Part shown: positions 1 to 7,605 of the stretch, piece after piece
Numbering within the stretch: position 1 is the stretch's first letter
Layout: every line of letters starts with the position of its first letter
DNA from: an uncultured Ignavibacteria bacterium
Lineage (GTDB): Bacteria > Bacteroidota > Ignavibacteria > Tepidaquicellales > Tepidaquicellaceae
Assembly: GCA_937974175.1 (NCBI GenBank)
Contig: CALJIG010000022.1
Location: forward strand, 1-25,712
DNA length: 25,712 nucleotides
Direction: 5' to 3'
Notes under the pieces: generated by a model
What the model was told of the DNA's origin: nothing
Seen by the model: only the letters and a program-made list of their open reading frames with translations
Databases searched by the model: none
Translations under genes and position numbers: made by a program

Positions 1-275
1 TTAATTAATAAAAATTTAAAAATTATTATATCTATTTATTTTAAAATAACTTTGTTCTGATACCTTTAACTTACTTTAACCATTTTTAAAAATATAAGTT
101 CAAATCTTTGTCTAACACAATCTTTCCTTATTTTGCAAATTTCGAGCCAAAGTGTTTTTTTGAAACAGAGTTCAAATTTTTGAAATGTTGGGTATTTTAT
201 ATGAAGTGAATTGCAGATTTGTGAAGTGTGTTTTAAGAGGTCGCAAACTGGCATCGGACAACTATAACCAGAAAA
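1..275. other. AT-rich non-coding left edge
   Basis: This stretch lies downstream of the minus-strand secreted-protein gene that ends at 276. It is very AT-rich. The only open frame, about 62 codons on the minus strand, has no recognisable domain and no ribosome binding site, so I treat it as chance. A short similar motif occurs twice (AGTTCAAATCTTTG near 97 and AGTTCAAATTTTTG near 170). I see no clear terminator hairpin. Confidence 0.5.
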
Positions 276-527
276 CTACTTCAGTAGTACCATCTTTTTT
301 GTCTCTGAATAATCTCCTGCCTGCAGGCGGTAGATGTATGTGCCGGAGGGCAGTCCGCTTCCGTCAAAATCGATTGAATAACTCCCTGCGCTTTGTTTTT
401 CATTCACAAGCTCTTTTACTAATTTTCCGTTGATATCATAAATGTTCAGAGTTACGTAATTCGCAATTTGTAATTCGTAATTTATTTTTGTGGAAGGGTT
501 AAATGGGTTGGGGTAGTTTTGTGACAT
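276..527 (-). CDS. Detached T9SS C-terminal sorting domain, out of frame with the gene upstream
   Basis: The 83-residue frame is a complete type IX secretion C-terminal domain. It has the YPNPFNPSTKI opening, a beta-strand-rich core, GLPSGTYIYRL and the KKMVLLK end. A domain like this is not expected to be a gene on its own. It is the natural end of the Ycf48-like propeller encoded just upstream (482-1555), because the residues just before its Met (ENIPESFN) are the usual lead-in to such tails. The body reads into this region in another frame, so a net one-base deletion or two-base insertion lies between about 550 and 566. Either the gene is broken or the sequence has an error. T9SS tails are recognised by the secretion machinery and removed by a sortase as the protein reaches the cell surface. 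This is family knowledge, not something visible here. Confidence 0.75.
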   Translation of the reverse strand: MSQNYPNPFNPSTKINYELQIANYVTLNIYDINGKLVKELVNEKQSAGSYSIDFDGSGLPSGTYIYRLQAGDYSETKKMVLLK

Positions 528-1555
528 GTTAAAACTTTCGGGAATGTTCTCTCTAAAATCTGTCTAATGGATGTCTGCCCTCCGTGAATAGTATTGTAAA
601 TTAGTCCTGGCTGACCGCATAGCCAAATTGTTGTATCATTCAGTGAAAATATATCAAAAACAGTTGGCCCGGAAAAACTTTGTCTAATCCAGGACCGACC
701 GGCATTCGTTGTTTTATACAGGCGCGAAAAATTTCCACCGGCATAACCAATAGAATCATTTATAAAATTTGAACAGAATAAAAACTCCTGAACGTCAGTG
801 TTAAAACTTACGCTATCCCAAGAAATTCCGAAATTTGTAGTTTTATATGTAGTTCCGATATCACCAACTATAAAGCCAGTGAAATTATTTATGAAAGATA
901 TTCTTCTGAATCTTTCGTTTCCAATTCCGGGAGTATTAATTATATTTATTGTCCACGCAAAACCGCCATCTGTGGTTGTGCCAATAACTGCTCCGTTTGT
1001 TGCAAAAATGCCGTTCAAGGAATCTTTAAAATAAATATCGGTTGGTCCTGTATTAACATTCAAATCTACAAAAGATTTACCTCCGTCTGTGGTTTTTTTA
1101 GTTGCCAGAGCCGAGCTTCCTATCCATCCCGTATTTTCATTCAAAAAAAAACAGCTGTAATGGCTTTTACCTTCTCCCCAGGGACCATTCTCTATAACAT
1201 TCCAGTTTGTACCTCCATTTGTGGTTTTTAGTATAGTGCGAAAATAACCCACAGCATAAACTACTGAATCATTTACAGGGGAAATATCCGTCATTAATTT
1301 ATCAGTAGCGGGCATCGGCTGATTGAGCCAGTTTACACCCTGATTAGTGGTTTTTAATATAACTCCATCGCCGCATATCCATCCCGTGTTCCTGTTTATA
1401 AAATTAACACGACGAAGCGGCACTGTTACACCTGAACTTTGCTGTATCCATTGTGCATTTATAGTTGTGCAGGTTGTCAACAATAAAATTAAGATTATTT
1501 TTTTTTGAAAACATTGCAAGGCGAACATAAACCGAATAAAAAAAATTGTTTTCAT
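482..1555 (-). CDS. Secreted Ycf48/BNR-like beta-propeller protein, frameshifted before its T9SS tail
   Basis: The N-terminus has a positively charged start and a hydrophobic stretch (about residues 18-34, IILILLLTTC...INA), consistent with a signal peptide. A second Met at residue 10 is an alternative start. The body has about seven repeats of roughly 45 residues, each with a TGW/GY...G strand followed by KTTNGGxxW (for example KTTNQGVNW, KTTNGGTNW, KTTNAGRSW). This is the pattern of the Ycf48/photosystem-II-stability and sortilin-like BNR propellers common in secreted FCB proteins. The last repeat (YNTIHGGQTSI) is followed by a nonsense end, whereas the next frame encodes a T9SS tail. The start lies two bases after the stop of the FG-GAP gene, so the two are probably co-transcribed. 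The real protein would run from 1555 to 276. The specific function is unknown. Confidence 0.8.
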   Translation of the reverse strand: MKTIFFIRFMFALQCFQKKIILILLLTTCTTINAQWIQQSSGVTVPLRRVNFINRNTGWICGDGVILKTTNQGVNWLNQPMPATDKLMTDISPVNDSVVYAVGYFRTILKTTNGGTNWNVIENGPWGEGKSHYSCFFLNENTGWIGSSALATKKTTDGGKSFVDLNVNTGPTDIYFKDSLNGIFATNGAVIGTTTDGGFAWTINIINTPGIGNERFRRISFINNFTGFIVGDIGTTYKTTNFGISWDSVSFNTDVQEFLFCSNFINDSIGYAGGNFSRLYKTTNAGRSWIRQSFSGPTVFDIFSLNDTTIWLCGQPGLIYNTIHGGQTSIRQILERTFPKVLTCHKTTPTHLTLPQK

Positions 1556-1557
1556 AT

Positions 1558-3270
1558 TTATTTTATTAAAATCATTTTTTTTGTATCTGTAAAATTGTTT
1601 ACCCTTAATGTATAAAAATAAACTCCAGAGGGTAGAACTACACCATTAAAATTATATGTATAGTTACCTCCTGTTAGCTTTGAATTAACTAATGTTTGTA
1701 ATTCTCTTCCTAAATAGTCGAATACTTTTAAAATGACATGCCCTGATGTTTTTAATTTAAAATTAATTTTAGTTTCAGGATTAAATGGGTTTGGGTAGTT
1801 TTGAGAAAGTTGAAAGGATTCCGGAATGTTACTACCATTTGATACTATATTCACTGGCTCATCGGGAGGTATAAAACCATATTGATTAGTTCTAAATCTA
1901 TCATGCCCAAACATTCCCCAATAAATATTTTCTTTTACATAGGGCACGTCCTGCATTGTGAATGCATTTAGTACAGTACAATCACTAAGTCCAGGAGAAT
2001 CTAATGAAGTAATTAAAAAATCCAATTGCCCGTCTTTATTTAAGTCACACATTACAGGACTTGAAACTTGTACACTAAAAGTAAAAACAGGTAGGGATAA
2101 TGACTGATTAGCATCCTTATCAAAAAACCTTGTTTTTGTTCTTGAGGAATCTTGCACACTATCATAAGTTGAAAAATAATTTACATTATTGATTTTAAAC
2201 ATAGATGAGTTTCTGTATTCAAAATTTTTATACAAAACAGGAAAGAATTTTAACAGAACAGAAGTAGTGTTAAATGCAAAAACCTGAGAAAAATCTGTTC
2301 CATTTACAATATCTAATGACAGAGGTTCTGATAAATATCCAACAGAATTAGTATATATTCGATATCTTGGAGCAGAATTAAATCTATTAATCAGTTGAAG
2401 ATTCGAATTGTAAATTGAAGTTCTTGATCTGAATGTATTTGGTGCTCCAGTTAATGAACGATTAGAGTTAATCACGAAAAAAGTTTCACCGTTTTGTTTG
2501 TATGTTGCCGCGGGATTAAACCAGAAAGAATAGGAAGAATCAGAGATAATAGGGCTGCCCGGATAATCAGTTCCATTTGGTTCCTTAATAAAAATTTTTC
2601 CTGAATCCGAATAATTTGAAGAGGTATTGAATCCTTCAACAGGAATTATTATTTCCGGAATATTATCATTATTTAAATCACCAATAGATGGGAAATCAAT
2701 GCCGGCAATCGAGGATAAACGGAAAGTTATCGGCCATCCATTTCTTATTGTTCCATTATAATTAATAACAAACATTTTATCTCCACGTCCTGTAATAATT
2801 TCTAGCTTTTTGTCATTATCTAAATCATACAAAGCCAATTTACTACCTAAATTATTAGAAGGGGTGTATGTCTTTATTGGAAATCCCGGTAAAAGATTAC
2901 CAAGATAATTAAACACATAAAGTGAATCGGATAGAACAACCATATCTAAATATCCATCACCGTCTACATCTCCCGATGCTGTTTCAATATAACTACTGAA
3001 ACAACTTACTTTTTTTGGAAAGCCCGGCATAGATCTACCGTCTTCATTTAAAAGATAAACCCTTCCTTCACTGAGCGATAAGTTTACAGAAACAAAAATC
3101 TCATTTCTGCCATCCCTATTAAAGTCTTCTACAATACTTGAGGCGGCAGTGTTATATGTGTAATCTAAGGAATCGATTACTTTTGGATATCCCGGTAATT
3201 GGGTGATGGTTACTTGAGAAAATGCAAATCCGAACTTTGTTAAAATGATTAGAATAATTAGGCTTTTCAT
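1558..3270 (-). CDS. Secreted FG-GAP/VCBS-repeat protein with T9SS sorting tail
   Basis: The 570-residue protein starts with a signal peptide (MKSLIILIILTKFGFAFSQ). It then has repeated calcium-binding-like loops of the DxDxDG type found in FG-GAP/VCBS propellers: DFNRDGRNEI (from residue 49), DVDGDGYLDM (from 101), DLDNDKKLEI (from 149), DLNNDNIPEI (from 198) and DLNKDGQLDF (about residue 415). Between the loops lie recurring GFP or GWP turns. The last 80 residues form a type IX secretion tail, with SQNYPNPFNPETKI, LPSGVYFYTL and KKMILIK. It is likely exported across the outer membrane and attached to the surface or released. Its ligand or role cannot be read from the sequence. The gene starts after the 3271-3592 intergenic region and appears to head a two-gene unit. 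Confidence 0.88.
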   Translation of the reverse strand: MKSLIILIILTKFGFAFSQVTITQLPGYPKVIDSLDYTYNTAASSIVEDFNRDGRNEIFVSVNLSLSEGRVYLLNEDGRSMPGFPKKVSCFSSYIETASGDVDGDGYLDMVVLSDSLYVFNYLGNLLPGFPIKTYTPSNNLGSKLALYDLDNDKKLEIITGRGDKMFVINYNGTIRNGWPITFRLSSIAGIDFPSIGDLNNDNIPEIIIPVEGFNTSSNYSDSGKIFIKEPNGTDYPGSPIISDSSYSFWFNPAATYKQNGETFFVINSNRSLTGAPNTFRSRTSIYNSNLQLINRFNSAPRYRIYTNSVGYLSEPLSLDIVNGTDFSQVFAFNTTSVLLKFFPVLYKNFEYRNSSMFKINNVNYFSTYDSVQDSSRTKTRFFDKDANQSLSLPVFTFSVQVSSPVMCDLNKDGQLDFLITSLDSPGLSDCTVLNAFTMQDVPYVKENIYWGMFGHDRFRTNQYGFIPPDEPVNIVSNGSNIPESFQLSQNYPNPFNPETKINFKLKTSGHVILKVFDYLGRELQTLVNSKLTGGNYTYNFNGVVLPSGVYFYTLRVNNFTDTKKMILIK

Positions 3271-3290
3271 TTTTAGTTACTTTAATTTTC

Positions 3291-3444
3291 AGCCGTTGTT
3301 AACCAACAACCACAATTTTAGAAACACACAGTTATATCAGTAAATTAAATCAAATTATAATAATGAGCAATACATAATTGGAACTTATGAAGCGGAGATT
3401 TTGTCTATCCTTGTGGTTGTTGGTCAGGAAGACCAACAACGGCT
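3291..3444. repeat. Imperfect inverted repeat pair with 95-base spacer
   Basis: The left arm at 3291-3315 reads as the reverse complement of 3411-3444. Fourteen bases (3302-3315 against 3411-3424) and ten bases (3291-3300 against 3435-3444) match exactly. They are separated by one base in the left arm and by ten (CAGGAAGACC) in the right arm. The left arm therefore looks like a copy of the right hairpin with its loop shortened. This may be a dispersed palindromic repeat or the ends of a small non-autonomous element. Confidence 0.7.
3416..3440. repeat. Perfect 10-bp hairpin with AGGAA loop
   Basis: GTTGTTGGTC (3416-3425) pairs exactly with GACCAACAAC (3431-3440) around a five-base loop. No T-run follows on either strand, so it is not a typical intrinsic terminator. 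It forms the right arm of the larger inverted repeat upstream of ileS. Confidence 0.75.
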
Positions 3445-3592
3445 CGAGAAAGATGTCATCCCGAAAATTCACTTTCCCTTTTACATTGAATATATTTATT
3501 TTATTCAATACCTTTAAAGATTTACCAAATTTTTCATTAATTACTGTTAAAATCAGAATTTAGAGCAGATTAAAATACGTTAACCCTTCAAT

Positions 3593-6500
3593 ATGTATAA
3601 AGATTTACCTGAAAATATATCGTTACCTGAGCTTGAGAAAGAGATAATTAATTTCTGGGAAAATGATAAAACCTTTGAAAAAAGCATAGAATCAAAGTCT
3701 CCCGATAAATCTTTCACTTTCTACGAAGGTCCTCCGACAGCAAACGGATTGCCCGGCATCCACCACGTAATTGCACGTACAGTAAAGGACTTATTCTGCC
3801 GTTATAAATCAATGCAAGGCTACCAGGTCAACCGCAAGGCGGGATGGGATACTCACGGACTTCCGGTAGAAATTGAAGTTGAAAAATCATTAGGATTAAA
3901 ATCAAAAGCAGATATAGAGGCATTCGGCGTTGTTGAATTCAACAAAGCATGCAAAGATTCGATATTCAAATATGTAAGCCGATGGGAAGATTTAACTCAA
4001 AGAATGGGTTACTGGGTCAACCTTGATGATGCTTATGTTACTTATCACAATTCATATATAGAGTCAGTCTGGTGGGCATTAAAAAATTACTTCGATAAAG
4101 ATTTAATATATAAAGGATATAAAATCCTTCCTTTCTGCCCTAAATGCGAATCGTCTCTTTCATCGCATGAAGTTGCGCAAGGGTATGAAGATTTGAAAGA
4201 CCCTTCAGTTTATGTGAAATTTAAAATCACAACAGGTGAATATGCCGGAAGTGATTTTCTTGTCTGGACAACAACTCCCTGGACACTTCCATCGAACGTA
4301 GCATTAGCCGTAAATCCGAAATTTACTTATGTAAAAATCAAAACCGCTAAGGGCGAAGATTTAATATTATTAAGAGAGAGACTTGCAACAATAAGTGATG
4401 AGTATACAATCGAAAAAGAATTTTCAGGAAGCAGCTTAGAGAAAACAGAATACGAACCATTATTTTCATTCTATGAATTAGAGAAGAAAGCTTATTATGT
4501 AACGCTTGGTGACTTTGTTTCAGCAGAAGACGGAACAGGTATAGTACATATTGCTCCTGCATTCGGTGCAGATGATTATGCTATAGGATTAAAATACGAC
4601 CTGCCTATAATACAGGCAGTCGGTAAAGACGGACTTTTCAAAAAAGAAGTAACTCCATACGCAGGAAATAATTTTAAGGAATCCGATAAACAAATCTCTG
4701 ATGACTTAAAAGCAGCGGGACGTTTATACAAACGCGAGATGTTCACACACTCATATCCGCATTGCTGGAGACATCATGTGCCGCTAATGTATTATGCAAC
4801 TGACTCTTGGTTTATAAAGACTACATCATACAATAAAAAGATGATGGAGTTGAATGATAAAGTTTACTGGTCACCTGAAGAAATGGGAACAGGACGCTTT
4901 GGCCAATGGCTTGAAGATAATATAGATTGGTCACTTTCGCGCGATAGGTTCTGGGGAACTCCCCTTCCGATATGGTCTTACACAGATGATAACGGAAAAG
5001 AACAATTTGAATGTATCGGTTCAATAGAAGAACTAAGAGAGCGTTCATATAATTTTAATGATGTATTCCCTACTGATATAGATATTGATTTACATAAGCC
5101 GTTTATTGATGAAGTAAAAATAAAGAGCAAAGACGGGCACGAAATGAAACGCGTGAGAGAAGTAATAGACTGCTGGTTTGATTCCGGCTCTATGCCTTTC
5201 GCTCAGTGGCATTATCCTTTTGAAAATAAAGAAATTTTTGAGAAAAATTTTCCGGCTGATTTTATTGCAGAGGGAGTTGACCAGACAAGAGGCTGGTTCT
5301 ATTCATTGCTTGCAATAAATTCTTTCTTATTCGATAAAGCTCCTTATAAGAGTGTAATTGTTAACGGACACATACTTGATAAGTTCGGGAAAAAAATGAG
5401 TAAGTCATTAGGTAATGTTGTAAATCCTTTTGACATGATGGAAAAATACGGAGCAGATTTGTTACGCTGGTATCTTGTTGGTAATTCTCCTGTAGGAAAA
5501 TCAAAGTTATTCAATGAAGATGAGATTGTTGAGTTAAAAAATAAGTTATTCGATACATTACTTAATACATATAAGTTTTTTACAATATATACAGGGCTTA
5601 CAAATTTTGATTATAAAAAATCGGAGTTTGTCCCTGTGGAAAACCGTTCTACAATAGATAAATGGATTATCTCAAAGCTTAATACTCTTAAGAAAGAATA
5701 TTTTGAGCTGATGGATAAGTATGAAGTTACAAAGGCATGCAGACTGATATTTGATTTCACAATAGATGAACTTTCAAACTGGTATATAAGAAGAAACAGA
5801 AAACGGTTCAGAACACCTGAAAGCGAACAGGATAAAAACTCCGCTTATCAAACTGTCTATGAAATATTGGTAGACATATTAAAAATGATGGCACCGGTTT
5901 CTCCGTTTATAACTGAGAAGCTTTATCAGAATCTGAATGGTGAAGGTACTTCAATACACTTAGCTGAATTTAAAAATTACGATGAAAAAGCTATAGATGC
6001 AGACCTTGAAGAGCAGATGGCAATTGCGCAGAGAATTGTATATCTTACACGCGCAATAAGAGTTAAAAATAATCTTAAAGTGCGTCAGCCGTTAAGACAG
6101 ATATTAATCCCTGTTTTGAATGCTCACGAAAAAGAAACTATTTCCAAATTTCAGGATATAATACTCGAAGAAGTGAATGTGAAGGAACTGAACTTTGTTG
6201 AAGGTGACTCTGATATAATAAAGAAGAAAGCAAAACCTAACTTTAAAGCAATTGGTCCTAAGTTCGGTAAAGATGTAAAAGCAGTTCAGGCTATTATAAA
6301 TACTTTTAATAAAGAAGATATAATAGAGATTGAAAGTAAGAATGAAATTTCCAAAGGCGGGTTTACAATTTCGCGCGAAGATATAGAAATCCTTACAGAA
6401 AATATCACAGGATGGATTGTTGATACAGATAAAAACCTAACGATTGCAGTTGATACTACACTTGATGAAAGCTTAATAAATGAAGGAATAACAAGAGAGT

Positions 6501-6730
6501 TCATTAACAGAGTACAAAATTTCAGAAAATCCAACGGATTTGATATCAACGATAAAGTCGAAATTTTTGTGAAAGCTGAAGGAGATTTATTAAATGCTAT
6601 CCTTGATAATAAAAGATACATTAATTCCGAGACTTTAAGTGAAAACCTGACTGAAGCGAATGGCGATATGGATTTTTCAGATACTGAAATAAACGGAGAG
6701 CCGCTCAAGTTCTTCGTAAAAAAATTATAA
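3593..6730 (+). CDS. ileS: Isoleucyl-tRNA synthetase, type 2 (eukaryote-like)
   Basis: This class I synthetase charges tRNA-Ile in the cytoplasm. The HIGH-type motif is GIHH at residues 55-58, within GPPTANGLPGIHHV, a form typical of the type-2 clade. The CP1 editing domain shows WTTTPWTLPSN (from about 225) and GTGIVHIAPAFGADD (from about 314), which clear mischarged Val. A CPKC pair lies near residue 182. The KMSKS loop is at 601-605. The C-terminus continues with an anticodon-binding domain and a long extension, with no cysteine-rich zinc finger at the end, which fits type-2 rather than E. coli-like type-1 enzymes. The length of 1045 residues fits this family. The zinc-finger dksA-like gene follows after 31 bases and lspA after that, an arrangement I recall from Bacteroidota. 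No Shine-Dalgarno sequence is visible before the ATG. Confidence 0.97.
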   Translation: MYKDLPENISLPELEKEIINFWENDKTFEKSIESKSPDKSFTFYEGPPTANGLPGIHHVIARTVKDLFCRYKSMQGYQVNRKAGWDTHGLPVEIEVEKSLGLKSKADIEAFGVVEFNKACKDSIFKYVSRWEDLTQRMGYWVNLDDAYVTYHNSYIESVWWALKNYFDKDLIYKGYKILPFCPKCESSLSSHEVAQGYEDLKDPSVYVKFKITTGEYAGSDFLVWTTTPWTLPSNVALAVNPKFTYVKIKTAKGEDLILLRERLATISDEYTIEKEFSGSSLEKTEYEPLFSFYELEKKAYYVTLGDFVSAEDGTGIVHIAPAFGADDYAIGLKYDLPIIQAVGKDGLFKKEVTPYAGNNFKESDKQISDDLKAAGRLYKREMFTHSYPHCWRHHVPLMYYATDSWFIKTTSYNKKMMELNDKVYWSPEEMGTGRFGQWLEDNIDWSLSRDRFWGTPLPIWSYTDDNGKEQFECIGSIEELRERSYNFNDVFPTDIDIDLHKPFIDEVKIKSKDGHEMKRVREVIDCWFDSGSMPFAQWHYPFENKEIFEKNFPADFIAEGVDQTRGWFYSLLAINSFLFDKAPYKSVIVNGHILDKFGKKMSKSLGNVVNPFDMMEKYGADLLRWYLVGNSPVGKSKLFNEDEIVELKNKLFDTLLNTYKFFTIYTGLTNFDYKKSEFVPVENRSTIDKWIISKLNTLKKEYFELMDKYEVTKACRLIFDFTIDELSNWYIRRNRKRFRTPESEQDKNSAYQTVYEILVDILKMMAPVSPFITEKLYQNLNGEGTSIHLAEFKNYDEKAIDADLEEQMAIAQRIVYLTRAIRVKNNLKVRQPLRQILIPVLNAHEKETISKFQDIILEEVNVKELNFVEGDSDIIKKKAKPNFKAIGPKFGKDVKAVQAIINTFNKEDIIEIESKNEISKGGFTISREDIEILTENITGWIVDTDKNLTIAVDTTLDESLINEGITREFINRVQNFRKSNGFDINDKVEIFVKAEGDLLNAILDNKRYINSETLSENLTEANGDMDFSDTEINGEPLKFFVKKL

Positions 6731-6761
6731 AAATTCTTTTTTTACTTTTTATCATAATAAA

Positions 6762-7493
6762 ATGAGCAAGACAACAACAAAAAAAGCTGCACCGAAGGCT
6801 TCCAAGCCGAAAACAAAAGCAAAACCAAAAGCGGCAGCAAAACCAAAAGGGGCAGTTAAGTCAACGATAAAAGTGAAAGCCAAAGGAAAGATAACAACAA
6901 AAATGAAAGCCAAACCAAAAGCAAAGACAGCTGCAAAAACACCGGTAAAAAAGGTTAAGAAAATTTCACCTACCAAGGCGAAAAAAATTCTTAAAGCTAA
7001 AAGACTTCCGGTTGCAAAAACTAAACCGGTTCAGCACAAAGAAGATATAGAAGTACCGGCGCACGTTAAAAAATACAGGCCGAACAAAAAGACAAAGTAT
7101 ACTGCAGCCGAGCTGAAAGAATTTAAGGAAATCATTCTTGCAGAAAGAAGAGACATCCTTGAATCTGCCAGAGCAAATATGCAATCGCTTGTGGATAACG
7201 AGTCGGGTGATTACGTTGGAGATAACTCAACATACTCAACTCACATGGCAGAGCAGGGCACCGATGAAATGGAAAGAGAAAAAAATTACATGTTTGTGCA
7301 GAGAGATGAAAAATATCTCGGCTACTTACAGGATGCACTCATCAGAATAGATAATGGAACGTACGGTATCTGTCAGGATTGTATTGAAGTCCCAAAGAAT
7401 ATGTGCAAATCTTGTCCCCTTATCCCCAAGGAAAGACTTGAACTTGTGCCTATCACACAGCATTGTATAGAGTGCAAAAATCTCAGAGGGTAA
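6762..7493 (+). CDS. DksA/TraR-type zinc-finger protein with histone-H1-like N-terminus
   Basis: Residues 1 to about 95 are almost entirely Lys, Ala and Pro in short repeats (KAKPKAAAKPKG, AKTAAKTPVKK), like histone H1 tails, and should bind nucleic acid non-specifically. Residues 110-243 resemble the DksA/TraR fold. There is a helical hairpin with acidic patches and then a C4-type zinc-finger region ending in LELVPITQHCIECKNL. Cysteines come as three CxxC pairs (204/207, 215/218, 235/238), where the usual finger has two pairs, so there is an extra or inserted pair (CIEVPKNMCKSC). DksA proteins insert into the RNA polymerase secondary channel and modulate the stringent response. Whether this one does is inferred. 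It lies between ileS and the terminator before lspA. Confidence 0.85.
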   Translation: MSKTTTKKAAPKASKPKTKAKPKAAAKPKGAVKSTIKVKAKGKITTKMKAKPKAKTAAKTPVKKVKKISPTKAKKILKAKRLPVAKTKPVQHKEDIEVPAHVKKYRPNKKTKYTAAELKEFKEIILAERRDILESARANMQSLVDNESGDYVGDNSTYSTHMAEQGTDEMEREKNYMFVQRDEKYLGYLQDALIRIDNGTYGICQDCIEVPKNMCKSCPLIPKERLELVPITQHCIECKNLRG

Positions 7494-7545
7494 ATTCATT
7501 TATTATAATTTACTGTGAGGAACTTTAAATAATTTTTAATCATTG

Positions 7546-7580
7546 ATAAAGTCGAAGCGGACACTTCGACTTTATTTTTA
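7546..7580 (+). terminator. Intrinsic terminator after the zinc-finger gene
   Basis: AAAGTCGAAG (7548-7557) pairs perfectly with CTTCGACTTT (7564-7573) around a six-base loop. Two flanking A-T pairs extend it, and it is followed by a T-rich stretch (ATTTTTATA). It would end the ileS-dksA transcript and leave lspA to its own promoter, or limit read-through. Confidence 0.8.
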
Positions 7581-7605
7581 TATTACAAAAACGTCTAAGC
7601 TATAA

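Larger units (their letters stand above)
3271..3592. promoter_or_regulatory. Divergent intergenic region between the T9SS gene pair and ileS
   Basis: This 322-base region separates the minus-strand secreted-protein genes from ileS and should hold promoters for both directions. I could not assign convincing -35/-10 boxes. It contains an inverted repeat (3291-3315 against 3411-3444) and a strong hairpin, listed separately. An open frame of 61 codons at 3378-3563 runs through the repeat and resembles no protein I know. Confidence 0.5.

Noticed and set aside
66..254. Minus-strand 62-codon frame at the left edge
   Set aside because: It lies in AT-rich sequence with no start signal and no similarity I can recognise.
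546..566. Programmed ribosomal frameshift in the propeller gene
   Set aside because: I see no X-XXY-YYZ slippery heptamer or downstream structure of the known types. A simple indel explains the data better.
3378..3563. Plus-strand 61-codon frame before ileS
   Set aside because: It runs through the inverted repeat, has no ribosome binding site and no recognisable domain.
6286..6708. Minus-strand frame of 140 codons antisense to ileS
   Set aside because: It overlaps the C-terminal domain of ileS and has low-complexity Ser/Ile/Leu content typical of an antisense shadow.
6752..6976. Minus-strand hydrophobic frame that looks like a small membrane protein
   Set aside because: It is the antisense of the Lys/Ala/Pro repeats (AAA/GCA codons read back as Phe/Ala), so the hydrophobic character is an artefact.
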